Shown piece by piece: positions 25,801 through 32,502 of a stretch of 44,723 bases of DNA. Position 1 is the first letter of the stretch; every line of letters starts with the position of its first letter. This stretch comes from Chryseobacterium sp. CH21 (GTDB taxonomy: Bacteria; Bacteroidota; Bacteroidia; Flavobacteriales; Weeksellaceae). The stretch lies in the NCBI RefSeq assembly GCF_004119445.1, contig NZ_QICI01000039.1, positions 1 to 44,723 on the forward strand, in the 5' to 3' direction. The notes below the pieces were generated by a model, which ran no database searches, was not told the origin of the DNA, and worked only from the letters and a program-made list of their open reading frames with translations. A program made the translations under genes and the position numbers.

Positions 25801-25898
25801 AGTCTGGTCCAGGAATAATACCCGAAAAATCCCAGTAAAAGGAAGAGGGCGAGCATCAGCCATCTCTTTTGTATAGAGATTGTTAGTAATTTCTTCAT
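22803..25898 (-). CDS. CzcA/CusA family heavy-metal efflux RND pump
   Basis: 1031 residues with the RND layout: a helix at 12-32, a large periplasmic loop, five or six helices, a second loop, and the final helices. The HME-type fingerprint is clear: LERSLNGLPGMHVMRSKSTFGLS in the porter domain, and the helix 4 motif LGAIDFGIIVDGAIVMLE, whose DFGxxVDG pattern is characteristic of divalent-cation (Czc-like) transporters rather than drug (HAE) pumps. The metal (Zn/Co/Cd/Ni) cannot be read from sequence; a CusA-like Cu/Ag role is less likely. It lies between the adaptor (15-base gap) and the TolC-like gene (11-base overlap). Confidence 0.95.
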   Translation of the reverse strand: MKKLLTISIQKRWLMLALFLLLGFFGYYSWTRLSIEAYPDIADVTSQVVTQVPGLAAEEVEQQITIPLERSLNGLPGMHVMRSKSTFGLSIITMVFDDGIDDYWARQRIQERLTEVELPYGAQPGLDPLTSPIGEVYRYIIESNNHSLRELTDLQKFVIIPRIKQVSGIADVTNFGGITTQFQIELDPHKLEQYGLSLSEVTETISKNNVSAGGSMLPRGNLAYVIRGIGLVKDLDDLGKIVVKTQNGVPVFLNDVGTLKYGNLERKGILGYTDRKRNYSESVEGIVLLLRGQNPSQVLEGVHEAIEELNNETLPPGVKIHPFLDRTNLVKTTLTTVSHTLTEGIVLVIIVLIVFLGSWRGALLVAITIPLSLLFAFILMHFTDIPANLLSLGAIDFGIIVDGAIVMLETILKKREENSEETLEEKTINQRVIEVAKPIFFSTIIIITAYLPLFAFERVEKKLFTPMAFTVGYALLGALAAALLLIPGLAYVIYRKPQKIYHNKWLEKLSTAYGKSIEKIMQTPKRVIIPIMIVLVSAGVLSYHVGKDFLPELDEGSIWLQVQLPPGISLAKSKEMSDTLRARTLKHPEITYMMVQAGRNDDGTDPWTASHFEVSVGIKPYSEWPAGKTKADLIKELAADYKDMPGFTVGFSQPMIDGVMDKISGAHSELVVKVYGEDFKETRRIAENVLSTLNKIPGSADLAIDQEPPLPQLQIIANRDKIAQYGLNVADVADLIEVALGGKAISQIFIGNKVYDISCRYTEDSRDTPDKIGNLMLTSASGAKIPLSQVAEVKLSTGESTITREMNKRHLTVKLNLRGTDLSSFLKNAQDKIEKDIKYDHEKYQIKWGGQFENQNRAYSRLAFIVPLALAIMFLLLYGAFGDFRQALVLMSIVPLALFGGMLALNVRGMSLNVSSAVGFIALFGVAIQNGVIMISHINDLRKKGYELKQAAIKGAKDRFRPVLMTATVAVIGLFPASLATGIGSDVQRPLATVIVYGLMFSTILTLFVLPAIYFMAERRSEKQNLKSDEN

Positions 25899-25913
25899 AG
25901 TTTTTCATTTACA

Positions 25914-27014
25914 TTATTTGGCATCCAGCATATAAATTCCCCCTTCCGTCATGATGGTTTCTCCGGGTTGTAAGCCTGATGTGATTCTTACTGTTTTCTG
26001 ATCGGTTTCTCCTGTGTTCACAGAACGTTTCGCATATTGGCTTTTACCGGTTTTTACCCATACATATTGAGAGTTGTCTTGCTGCATCAAAGCGGTTACG
26101 GGAATCATTACTGTTTTTTCAGGGGTTGTTGAAAAATTAACGGTAGCATACATGCCTGGTTTTAATTTTCTGTCCGGGTTATCACATTCTATGAGAACTT
26201 TTATACTTCGGGTATCTTCGTCTACAATTTCATTGATATGGTATACTTTTCCTGTAATATTTCTGTCGGGATAGGCGCTTACCTTTACAGAAACCTGATC
26301 TCCTTTATTCACAAAACGGATGTCTTTTTCTTTTACATCACCGGAAATCCAGACTTTTGATAATTCTGCGATAATCATTACCGGATCTGCATCTCCTTTC
26401 AGATATTGGCCGTTTACAATTTTGTTTGAAATAATTTCTCCGTTAATGGGTGCTCTTACCACAAGAGGACGTCCTATGCCTCCACCTTTGCTGTTGTAAA
26501 CTTTCAAGGCAGAAGAAGCATTGGAAAGGGATGTTTTTTTATTTTTAAAATCGGTTTCTGCTTCATCCAGTTCTTTCTGAATACCGACACCGTGTTTTAC
26601 GAGATCCTGCTGGCGTCTGTAATTTTTTTCTGCAAGCTGTACATCATTTAAGGCATCTGTGTAATCTTTTTGAACTGAAAAATAATCTGAAGAAATGATT
26701 TCAAAAAGAGGACTTCCCGCAGAAACATTTTGTCCAAGCTGAATAAATGATTTTGTAATTCTTCCGGAAAAAGGGCTGGCAATTTCTGCATAATGATTAG
26801 GAATGGCTTGAATAGTTCCCGCTGAAACCACGCCATCACTATGTTCCTGTTCGGTAGCGGCCTGCGTTTTAATTTTTTTGAAAACAGGATTATTTTCCGG
26901 AACAATGACCACATCACCGCGGGTTATTATTTCCTGTTCTTTGTTCTGCTGAGGTGTATTGTCTTTACAGGAAGCTGTAAAGAGAATAATACTACTTAAG
27001 ATTACTTTTTTCAT
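25914..27014 (-). CDS. RND efflux periplasmic adaptor (membrane fusion) lipoprotein
   Basis: 366 residues. The lipobox FTASC puts the lipid-modified Cys at residue 16. Then come a beta-barrel strand region, a lipoyl half (AEIASPFSGRITKSFIQLGQ), an alpha-hairpin of about 75 residues (DYFSVQKDYTDALNDVQLAE), the second lipoyl half (VVRAPINGEIISNKIVNGQY) and the C-terminal beta-barrel and membrane-proximal domains (GLQPGETIMTEGG). No His- or Met-rich metal-binding tail is present, unlike in some CzcB/CusB proteins. It starts 4 bases after the MgtC-like stop, so both are one unit with the pump. Confidence 0.93.
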   Translation of the reverse strand: MKKVILSSIILFTASCKDNTPQQNKEQEIITRGDVVIVPENNPVFKKIKTQAATEQEHSDGVVSAGTIQAIPNHYAEIASPFSGRITKSFIQLGQNVSAGSPLFEIISSDYFSVQKDYTDALNDVQLAEKNYRRQQDLVKHGVGIQKELDEAETDFKNKKTSLSNASSALKVYNSKGGGIGRPLVVRAPINGEIISNKIVNGQYLKGDADPVMIIAELSKVWISGDVKEKDIRFVNKGDQVSVKVSAYPDRNITGKVYHINEIVDEDTRSIKVLIECDNPDRKLKPGMYATVNFSTTPEKTVMIPVTALMQQDNSQYVWVKTGKSQYAKRSVNTGETDQKTVRITSGLQPGETIMTEGGIYMLDAK

Positions 27015-27018
27015 GATC

Positions 27019-27501
27019 TTAATACAATTGAGTGCTATTGCTGATTTTTACTTTTTCTTTGTTATTTTTCTTGGTACTGAAAAGCTTTTTGCTCCTGGCT
27101 TCTTTTTGTGAGGATAGAGAGGGCCTCAAAAATATATTTGTTGAGACAATGAAGAAGACAGTAATGAGTGCTTCTGTGGGGTATCCCAGAGCGCATAATG
27201 CACCTATCGCTGCGGAGCACCATAATGTGGCTGCAGTATTGAGCCCTCTCACGGTAAGGCCATCTTTCATGATAACGCCACCGCCCAGAAAACCGATGCC
27301 GCTGACAATATAAGAGGTGATTCTTCCGGCTGCATCACCACCTATTCTGATGGCAATTAATACGAAGGCTGCAGAGCCGATGCATACCAGAGTATTAGTG
27401 CGTAGACCAGCATTTTTTTTGCGCCACTGTCTTTCAAAACCAATGCTGGCACCCAGAGCAAATGCTGTAAGGAGGCGTAGGGTAAATTCAAATGTATTCA
27501 T
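27019..27501 (-). CDS. MgtC/SapB family membrane protein
   Basis: 160 residues with four hydrophobic helices, the core of the MgtC family: TLRLLTAFALGASIGFERQWR at the N-terminus, NTLVCIGSAAFVLI, ASYI-like ITSYIVSGIGFLGGGVIMKDG, then LNTAATLWCSAAIGALCALG. The cytoplasmic ACT-like C-terminal domain of longer MgtC proteins is replaced by a short Lys-rich tail. MgtC of Salmonella inhibits ATP synthase under low Mg2+, but short environmental members are mostly uncharacterised. It leads the efflux operon, 4 bases before the adaptor, which suggests a metal or ion-stress role. A hairpin lies in its leader. Confidence 0.9.
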   Translation of the reverse strand: MNTFEFTLRLLTAFALGASIGFERQWRKKNAGLRTNTLVCIGSAAFVLIAIRIGGDAAGRITSYIVSGIGFLGGGVIMKDGLTVRGLNTAATLWCSAAIGALCALGYPTEALITVFFIVSTNIFLRPSLSSQKEARSKKLFSTKKNNKEKVKISNSTQLY

Positions 27502-27519
27502 AACTTTTCCTGTTTTTAT

Positions 27520-27564
27520 AAAGCTTTTCAGCTGTACGGGAAAAGGGAGTACAACTAAAGCTTT
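27520..27564 (-). promoter_or_regulatory. hairpin in the 5' leader of the MgtC-efflux operon
   Basis: AAAGCTTTTCAGCTGTAC (27520-27537) and GTACAACTAAAGCTTT (27549-27564) form an imperfect inverted repeat around an 11-base A/G-rich loop, about 20 bases before the MgtC-like ATG. If transcription starts near 27613 the hairpin lies in the mRNA leader. No known riboswitch class is recognised. Confidence 0.35.
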
Positions 27565-27619
27565 TAAGATTGATAATTACGGTAAGGATCTGAGTCCATA
27601 TGCTTTATTTTTTACTGTG

Positions 27620-27627
27620 CAAAAGTA
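27620..27627 (-). promoter_or_regulatory. -7 box of the MgtC-efflux operon
   Basis: TACTTTTG on the minus strand matches TAnnTTTG exactly and predicts a leader of about 110 bases. No normally spaced TTG is found upstream. The rest of the 27502-27863 gap shows no gene. Confidence 0.45.
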
Positions 27628-27747
27628 GAAGTTACCGCCTTTTTTTGCCGTTAGAAAAGCTTTAGAATGTTATTAGAAAATCATTAGAGAAAATCTGTGC
27701 GAAAATTTATATGGAATCTGTATCCATTATAAAACATAAAATTTCAA

Positions 27748-27755
27748 TACATTTG
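27748..27755 (+). promoter_or_regulatory. candidate -7 box of rhtA
   Basis: TACATTTG matches the TAnnTTTG consensus, 109 bases before the rhtA ATG. A second match, TATTTTTG, ends three bases before the ATG (27854-27861) but is too close to serve a normal leader. Confidence 0.35.
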
Positions 27756-27863
27756 AAACGGATAATTTTTAAATAATGAATCTCACGATTTGTCATCTGA
27801 GATCAGAGATTGTTTAATCCCGGAAACTTCTTTCCAAAACCTTTTGAATTCTATATTTTTGAA

Positions 27864-28715
27864 ATGAAAAAATCAAACATAGCAATACCCGCTACGCTTT
27901 TAGCGATGATCTGTGTGCAGGGAGGTGCTTCTATTGCAAAGCAGCTTTTTCCTGCGATTGGAGCTATTGGTACGGTTACTTTAAGAATTGTACTTTCTGC
28001 TGTTTTGCTTACGTTGATTAACCGTCCGAAGTTTTTACAATTTAACAGACAAAAGTGGCAGTATTGTGCAATTTACGGAATAGGGCTGGCTGCTATGAAT
28101 CTTATTTTTTATATGGCCATTCAAAGAATTCCTTTGGGATTGGCTGTTACGGTGGAATTTGCAGGACCTTTATTTCTTGCTTTGGCTTTATCCCGTAAAC
28201 TGTTGGATGTTATCTGGGCTTTACTAGCATGTGTGGGGATTTTACTGATTGTTCCATGGAAGAATGATCATGTTGATTTAATAGGTCTTGGACTTGCCTT
28301 TCTGGCAGGGATGTTCTGGGCAGTTTATATTATCATGGGTGGCAAGGTTTCCAAAATAATGGATGGAAAAGATGCGGTTACCACAGGGATGATTTTTGCA
28401 AGTCTTGTGATTATTCCTTTTACGATATGGGATGGTGCTGTTTTCAATATTACTCCGACGATTTTTATGAAAGGCCTTGGTGTGGCCATTCTTTCGAGTG
28501 CTTTACCTTTTTCATTGGAAATGATGGCCTTGAAAAAACTTCCTGCAAAGACCTTCAGTATTCTGATGAGTCTGGAACCTGCATTTGCAGCACTTTCAGG
28601 ATTGGTTTTTCTTGCTGAAAAATTATCTTTTTTACAATGGATTTCTATTGCCTGTGTGATTACTGCAAGTATAGGAACAACCGTTTTTAACAAGAAATCT
28701 CTTTCTCATGATTGA
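27864..28715 (+). CDS. rhtA: RhtA-type EamA/DMT family amino-acid exporter
   Basis: 283 residues from the ATG at 27864. The frame extends upstream to 27810, but the first 18 residues would be non-membrane and the later start puts helix 1 at the N-terminus. Ten hydrophobic helices form two EamA halves. It resembles E. coli RhtA, the threonine/homoserine exporter, in several places: VQGGASIAKQLFPAIGAIG, IPLGLAVTVEFAGPLFLAL, AGMFWAVYIIMGG, and ILSSALPFSLEMMALKKLP followed by TFSILMSLEPAFAALSG. Export of small amino acids is the likely role; the exact substrate is inferred from the family. It lies between the efflux operon and the two-component system, with both neighbours on the other strand. 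Confidence 0.88.
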   Translation: MKKSNIAIPATLLAMICVQGGASIAKQLFPAIGAIGTVTLRIVLSAVLLTLINRPKFLQFNRQKWQYCAIYGIGLAAMNLIFYMAIQRIPLGLAVTVEFAGPLFLALALSRKLLDVIWALLACVGILLIVPWKNDHVDLIGLGLAFLAGMFWAVYIIMGGKVSKIMDGKDAVTTGMIFASLVIIPFTIWDGAVFNITPTIFMKGLGVAILSSALPFSLEMMALKKLPAKTFSILMSLEPAFAALSGLVFLAEKLSFLQWISIACVITASIGTTVFNKKSLSHD

Positions 28716-28787
28716 TGAAAAATTTTTTAACCATTAAGCTAATTAAGGTTGTAAGGAAAGTTAAGATGCAAATAAATTTGAATGAAG

Positions 28788-30149
28788 TTAGCTGATCATA
28801 AACTCTACTGTAAAAGCAGTCTTATTATCTTCTGATACAACGTTTATTTTTGCGTGATGGAGCAGAATGATTTTTTCGGTGAGAAATAATCCGATTCCGT
28901 GACCTTTTTCCTGTTTTGAAGTTTCGCTTCTGTAAAATGGTTCAAAAATGTGTTGTAAATCTTCTTCACTGATAACATTTCCTGTATTCGTAAAATGTAT
29001 TATAAGAATTTTTGAATTGGCATTTACATCTATCAAACAGATGTGTTCCGGTGAATATTTGCAAGCATTGTCGATAAGATTATTAAAGGCCACCTGAAGA
29101 AGATACTCATTTCCCTGAATAATAAGCTGATGCTCTTCCACAGAATCTTCTATATTCAGAGAAACTTTATATCCTGAATTTTCTTTGATGATTTTAGTAT
29201 AAGATTCCAGAAGGATTTCATCCAGACGCACTTCCGAAAAACTGATCTCATTGGGATCATAGCTCGCTTTGGCAAGATCCATTAAACTGTTGGAAAGTTT
29301 TACCATATTGCGGGCATCTTCCAGAGCATATTGGATGGTTTCCTGGTATTCTTCTTTAGTTTTATCTTTTTCTGAAGCCAGTTCCAGTTCAGTAATGATA
29401 GCCGATAGAGGAGTTCTTAGCTCGTGGGAAATATTAGATACAAAATGTTTTTGCGAATCAAAAGAATTTTCAAGCCGCTCCAGCATTCCATTAAAACTCT
29501 GAGCAAGTTCATTCAGTTCATCTTTTTCCTTTGTTGTTTTCAAACGCAGTTGAAGTTTCCCGGCAGTAATTTTTTTAATCTGGGTAACCATTTCACTCAG
29601 TGGGCTCAATGCTTTTTTTGAAAGAAATATTCCTGCCAGATAAATTAAAATCAGGATAATAAAAAACGAGATAATACTGATGGTAAGAAGATGCGTGAGA
29701 TAATCATATCCGTATTGATCATATGCCGCAGCCGTTACTGCGTAAGTTTTTCCTTCGAAATGATATACCATCCCGATTACCTGAAGATCATTTAAAAAGA
29801 AATCAATTCTCTTCTTTTGAAAAATTTCAGAAAGCATTTCCGGAGTTTCCTTTACATAATCTACCTTGGCATCATCGTGGTACACCAGCTTCTTATCTAC
29901 ATCATAAATCGCAACCTGAACTTCATTAAGGGTTCTGGTGTTGTTTTTATAAAGCTTGTGCATTTCCTGTTCGGGAAGGGAGCTTCGGAAAAATAAATCA
30001 GCTTTGGCAATCGCTTCGTTCTGAAGTTCACTGTAAAAAGATTTTTCTCTGGCTTCTTTGGATGAATAGTAGATCGAAATACTGTAAATACTTAAAAGCA
30101 TTGCAGTGATTAAGGTAAAAAGCAGGGTAAGTCTGGTTCTTATTTTCAT
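28788..30149 (-). CDS. sensor histidine kinase
   Basis: 453 residues. Two transmembrane helices (about 8-28 and 153-173) flank a periplasmic domain of about 120 residues with no known ligand motif. Then come a HAMP domain (KKALSPLSEMVTQIKKITAG), a HisKA domain with phospho-acceptor H242 in FVSNISHELRTPLSA, the N box NNLIDNACKYSP, and the G boxes in EKGHGIGLFLTEKI. It is the downstream partner of the response regulator, 31 bases apart. The layout matches the CusS/BaeS-like class, but the signal is unknown. The nearby metal efflux operon makes a metal or envelope signal plausible; that is inference. Confidence 0.93.
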   Translation of the reverse strand: MKIRTRLTLLFTLITAMLLSIYSISIYYSSKEAREKSFYSELQNEAIAKADLFFRSSLPEQEMHKLYKNNTRTLNEVQVAIYDVDKKLVYHDDAKVDYVKETPEMLSEIFQKKRIDFFLNDLQVIGMVYHFEGKTYAVTAAAYDQYGYDYLTHLLTISIISFFIILILIYLAGIFLSKKALSPLSEMVTQIKKITAGKLQLRLKTTKEKDELNELAQSFNGMLERLENSFDSQKHFVSNISHELRTPLSAIITELELASEKDKTKEEYQETIQYALEDARNMVKLSNSLMDLAKASYDPNEISFSEVRLDEILLESYTKIIKENSGYKVSLNIEDSVEEHQLIIQGNEYLLQVAFNNLIDNACKYSPEHICLIDVNANSKILIIHFTNTGNVISEEDLQHIFEPFYRSETSKQEKGHGIGLFLTEKIILLHHAKINVVSEDNKTAFTVEFMIS

Positions 30150-30180
30150 CCTGATATTTTTAGTTTATCTCAGTGATTTA

Positions 30181-30882
30181 CTATACAGTACCTGATTCGT
30201 AATCTTTTTTCAGAATAAATCCCATGCCGGCTTTGGTATGGATCAGTTTGTTTTCAAAATCTTTATCTATTTTCTTTCGGAGATAATTGATATAAACATC
30301 AATAAAGTTAGTACCCGTATCAAAATGGGTTTCCCATACTTTTTCCGCAATTTCACTTCTGGAAAGAACCCTTTCGGAATTTTCCAGCATGAATTTTAAG
30401 AGATTAAATTCTTTTGGTGTTAATTTGATGGGCATTTGATCACGGCTTACGGTTTTCTGCTCCAGATTCATTTCAATGCCTTCATATTTGAGGGCAAAAA
30501 CTTTTTGCTGCGGCTGTTGTGAGAAACGTTTTAGAAGCACTTTGATTCTGGCTACCAGTTCCCGCATTTCAAAAGGTTTGGTCAGATAATCATCCGCTCC
30601 GGCATCAAATCCTTCCAGTTTATCATCAGTGGTTCCTAATGCGGTAAGCATAATGACAGGAAGATCAGGTTTTAAAGTTTTGATTTCATGGCAGAATTCC
30701 AGGCCATCTTTTTTGGGTAATATTATATCCGTCACAACCAGATCAAAATGGTTTTGTAACGCCAGCTTCAGTCCTGTGATTCCGTCATAAGCCACAGTTA
30801 CCTCAAATTCAGCTTCCTGAAATCCTTTTGCAATCAGTTTTGAAAGTCTGTCATCGTCTTCAACTAATAAAATATGTGGCAT
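30181..30882 (-). CDS. OmpR/PhoB-family response regulator
   Basis: 233 residues from the ATG at 30882. The open frame reaches 31020, but MPHILLVEDDDRLSKLI at 30882 is the normal receiver start and a -7 box lies just upstream. The receiver domain has the acidic pocket ED/D8-10, phospho-acceptor D52 in VVTDIILPKKDG, the conserved T in MLTALG and K in DYLTKPFEM. The C-terminal winged helix shows LTPKEFNLLKFMLENSERVLSRSEI and the DVYINYLRKKID recognition region. It is co-transcribed with the histidine kinase and divergent from the YiiX-like lipoprotein. Targets are unknown. Confidence 0.94.
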   Translation of the reverse strand: MPHILLVEDDDRLSKLIAKGFQEAEFEVTVAYDGITGLKLALQNHFDLVVTDIILPKKDGLEFCHEIKTLKPDLPVIMLTALGTTDDKLEGFDAGADDYLTKPFEMRELVARIKVLLKRFSQQPQQKVFALKYEGIEMNLEQKTVSRDQMPIKLTPKEFNLLKFMLENSERVLSRSEIAEKVWETHFDTGTNFIDVYINYLRKKIDKDFENKLIHTKAGMGFILKKDYESGTV

Positions 30883-30932
30883 AAGAATCTTGAAAATATT
30901 GGGTTGGCGTGAAGAATAGATCAATATTCCCA

Positions 30933-30940
30933 CAAATGTA
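30933..30940 (-). promoter_or_regulatory. -7 box of the two-component system
   Basis: TACATTTG on the minus strand, about 50 bases before the response-regulator ATG at 30882. It supports that start over the longer frame. Confidence 0.4.
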
Positions 30941-30955
30941 ATGAATTCTATTTTG

Positions 30956-30963
30956 TAATTTTG
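30956..30963 (+). promoter_or_regulatory. -7 box of the YiiX-like lipoprotein gene
   Basis: TAATTTTG matches TAnnTTTG, 19 bases before the ATG at 30983; it is back to back with the box of the divergent response regulator. Confidence 0.4.
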
Positions 30964-30982
30964 GCACCCAAAGTAGAATGGA

Positions 30983-31654
30983 ATGTCTGAATTTAAAATA
31001 TTTTTTAGCAAAAAAATCAAAGAAATTATTGTTTTTGGGATGTTATCCTGTTTAGTGGTTTTGCTGATTCAGTGTCATCATAATTCTGGTAAAGTACAGC
31101 TCAAAAATGGAGATCTTCTTTTTGTTACAGCCAAAGAATCCGGCCTTTCCGGAGCGATTAATAATGTAACTCAAAAAGAAAAAGCAGCTTCTTTTGATCA
31201 TATAGGAATTCTGGAAAAAGAGGGGAAGCGGATGTTTGTTCTGCACGCCGCTCCAAAAGGGGGTTCTCAGAAACAGGATTTGAAAGATTTTATAAAAGAT
31301 CAGAAGGATGAAGGGCAGGAAGTCGTTATTTACCGATTAAAACCGGAATATCAGAAAGCAATTCCTGATGCTGTTAAAAAAGCAAATTCCATGTTAGGCA
31401 AACCATACAATTTCAATTATATTCTAGATGAACAATCCTATTACTGTTCTGATTTTGTGGAAAGAGCTTTTCGGGCGGAAAATATTTTCAAACTGGAACC
31501 GATGACGTTTATAGATCCAAAAACAGGAAAAACGAATGCATTTTGGGAAGAATTTTACCACAAAAAAAATCTCAAAGTCCCTGAAGGAGAGCTGGGTTGC
31601 AACCCAAACGGACTTGCTGGTTCTGATAAACTTGAAAGAGTAGAAAATTTTTAA
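30983..31654 (+). CDS. YiiX/YebB-like NlpC/P60 family cysteine hydrolase lipoprotein
   Basis: 223 residues. A hydrophobic leader (about 14-30) ends at a possible lipobox Cys31 (VLLIQC), although Q at -1 is unusual, so a plain membrane anchor is possible. The mature part is a circularly permuted papain-like domain: KNGDLLFVTA, then H73 in SFDHIGILEK, the strand EVVIYRLKP, the helix AVKKANSMLGKPYN, and the predicted nucleophile C155 in YYCSDFVERAF. Members are thought to cleave amide bonds in cell-wall peptides or lipids; the substrate is not known. It is divergent from the two-component system and is followed by a hairpin terminator. Confidence 0.88.
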   Translation: MSEFKIFFSKKIKEIIVFGMLSCLVVLLIQCHHNSGKVQLKNGDLLFVTAKESGLSGAINNVTQKEKAASFDHIGILEKEGKRMFVLHAAPKGGSQKQDLKDFIKDQKDEGQEVVIYRLKPEYQKAIPDAVKKANSMLGKPYNFNYILDEQSYYCSDFVERAFRAENIFKLEPMTFIDPKTGKTNAFWEEFYHKKNLKVPEGELGCNPNGLAGSDKLERVENF

Positions 31655-31672
31655 AATATGGGAAGAAGCTGA

Positions 31673-31693
31673 ACAGGCTTCTTTTTTTAATGT
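31673..31693 (+). terminator. terminator after the YiiX-like gene
   Basis: AAGAAGC / GCTTCTT, a 7-bp stem with a 7-base loop, is followed by a T-run (31692-31698), 19 bases after the stop. Confidence 0.7.
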
Positions 31694-31705
31694 TAAATTT
31701 TTAAA

Positions 31706-31738
31706 AATATTAGTCTACTAATTTGGTGGACTAATATT
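31706..31738. promoter_or_regulatory. palindrome overlapping the NIL-gene promoter (candidate operator)
   Basis: AATATTAGTCTAC (31706-31718) and GTGGACTAATATT (31726-31738) form 13-base arms with one mismatch around TAATTTG, whose TTTG is the -33 element of the next promoter. A symmetric site that covers the -33 box suggests a dimeric repressor. The alternative is a second terminator of the upstream gene, because T's follow the hairpin. Confidence 0.5.
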
Positions 31739-31752
31739 TTTTTATATTTTTG
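31722..31752 (+). promoter_or_regulatory. promoter of the NIL-domain gene
   Basis: TTTG (31722-31725), 19 bases, TATTTTTG (31745-31752): both Bacteroidota elements at the expected spacing. The ATG follows 63 bases after the -7 box. Confidence 0.65.
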
Positions 31753-31814
31753 TCACAGATTTAAATGCAGAGCGCACTATGATCTGACAATGTTTAACCC
31801 AAAAATGTTTAGCA

Positions 31815-32126
31815 ATGATTACACCTAATCCCGGCCTGCAGGTTTTGCAAAATAAAATAAGCCTGCCTAAAAAAGAATTATTACTGGAAATAGAGTTGAA
31901 TGGCAAAATGAAATTTGAACATTTGATGAATACCATTTATAATCAATTAGGCATCTGTCATAGAGTGTTGTCAGCTAACGTAGAGTATGTGAACGGCTAC
32001 AGTTTTGGTTCAGTACAGTTATATATTAATGTTAATTCAGAAGATTTCCACCAGCTTGAGATCTATCTGAATAAAAATAAACTTATCAATACGACGGTAG
32101 AATATACCTGCAGAACCTATTTTTAA
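31815..32126 (+). CDS. stand-alone NIL-domain protein
   Basis: 103 residues, no signal peptide. The sequence from LLLEIELNGKMKFEHLMNTI through LGICHRVLSANVEYVNGYSFGSVQLYI to the C-terminal half (EDFHQLEIYLNKNK) follows the beta-alpha-beta pattern of the NIL domain. That domain is the ACT-like module at the C-terminus of the methionine importer ATPase MetN, where it binds methionine and inhibits transport. Here there is no ATPase domain, and no permease gene is near. It might be a free regulatory or ligand-binding subunit; this is inference from the domain. It has its own promoter with a palindrome over the -33 box, and a terminator follows, so it is a single-gene unit. Confidence 0.7.
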   Translation: MITPNPGLQVLQNKISLPKKELLLEIELNGKMKFEHLMNTIYNQLGICHRVLSANVEYVNGYSFGSVQLYINVNSEDFHQLEIYLNKNKLINTTVEYTCRTYF

Positions 32127-32153
32127 GTGAGATTCATATAGTTTTAATTACTC

Positions 32154-32183
32154 AAAGTGTCCGGTTATTTTACCGGGCACTTT
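32154..32183 (+). terminator. terminator of the NIL-domain gene
   Basis: AAAGTGTCCGGT pairs with ACCGGGCACTTT (12 bp, one G-U) around a 6-base loop, then a T-run. It starts 27 bases after the stop. Confidence 0.85.
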
Positions 32184-32236
32184 TTATTTTTCATTAAAGT
32201 AGAGTAAAAAGACCAATCCTTAACCGGGACAAAATT

Positions 32237-32277
32237 CCCCTCCTCTGGAGGGGTGGCAAAAATTCTTTGAATTTTTG
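32237..32277. repeat. double-hairpin intergenic repeat
   Basis: CCCCTCC TCT GGAGGGG is followed by CAAAAATTC TTT GAATTTTTG, two perfect small palindromes in a row, next to GACGGGGTGGT. The same kind of unit is, to my knowledge, dispersed between genes in many Flavobacteriia genomes. It is part of the 376-base gap between the NIL gene and murA. Confidence 0.5.
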
Positions 32278-32294
32278 ACGGGGTGGTAAAACAA

Positions 32295-32323
32295 AAAAGC
32301 GCTCAGATATCCTGAACGCTTTT
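32295..32323 (-). terminator. distal terminator downstream of murA
   Basis: On the minus strand AAAAGCGTTCAG pairs with CTGAGCGCTTTT (12 bp, one G-U) around a 5-base loop, followed by T's. It lies about 180 bases after the murA stop, beyond the palindromic repeat. Confidence 0.65.
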
Positions 32324-32341
32324 AAATAAAATTCTTGATTT

Positions 32342-32485
32342 ATCCTTTTATTATACTTAAGATTAATAAGTAATAAAGGTTTTCTTATTGATAACCCTTC
32401 GACAGGCTCAGGGTGACAGCCCTAATACCAGCCGAAATTTTAAGCGTTGTCAGGCTGAGCCTGTCGAAGCTATTATTAAAAGGAT
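32342..32485. repeat. palindromic repeat with CTTCGACAGGCTCAG arms
   Basis: The core is CTTCGACAGGCTCAGGGTGA (32397-32416, arm to 32418) facing TGTCAGGCTGAGCCTGTCGA (32448-32467, arm to 32469), 22-base arms with two mismatches. Outside it ATCCTTTTATTA (32342-32353) and TTAAAAGGAT (32476-32485) form a further inverted pair, so the unit may be a small non-autonomous mobile element. The CTTCGACAGGCTCAG motif is known to be dispersed in many bacterial genomes. Confidence 0.6.
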
Positions 32486-32502
32486 TAGCTCAATAAAATA
32501 AT

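Noticed and set aside
27854..27861. TATTTTTG as the rhtA promoter
   Set aside because: It ends three bases before the ATG; the box at 27748 is a better candidate, though neither has a good -33 element.
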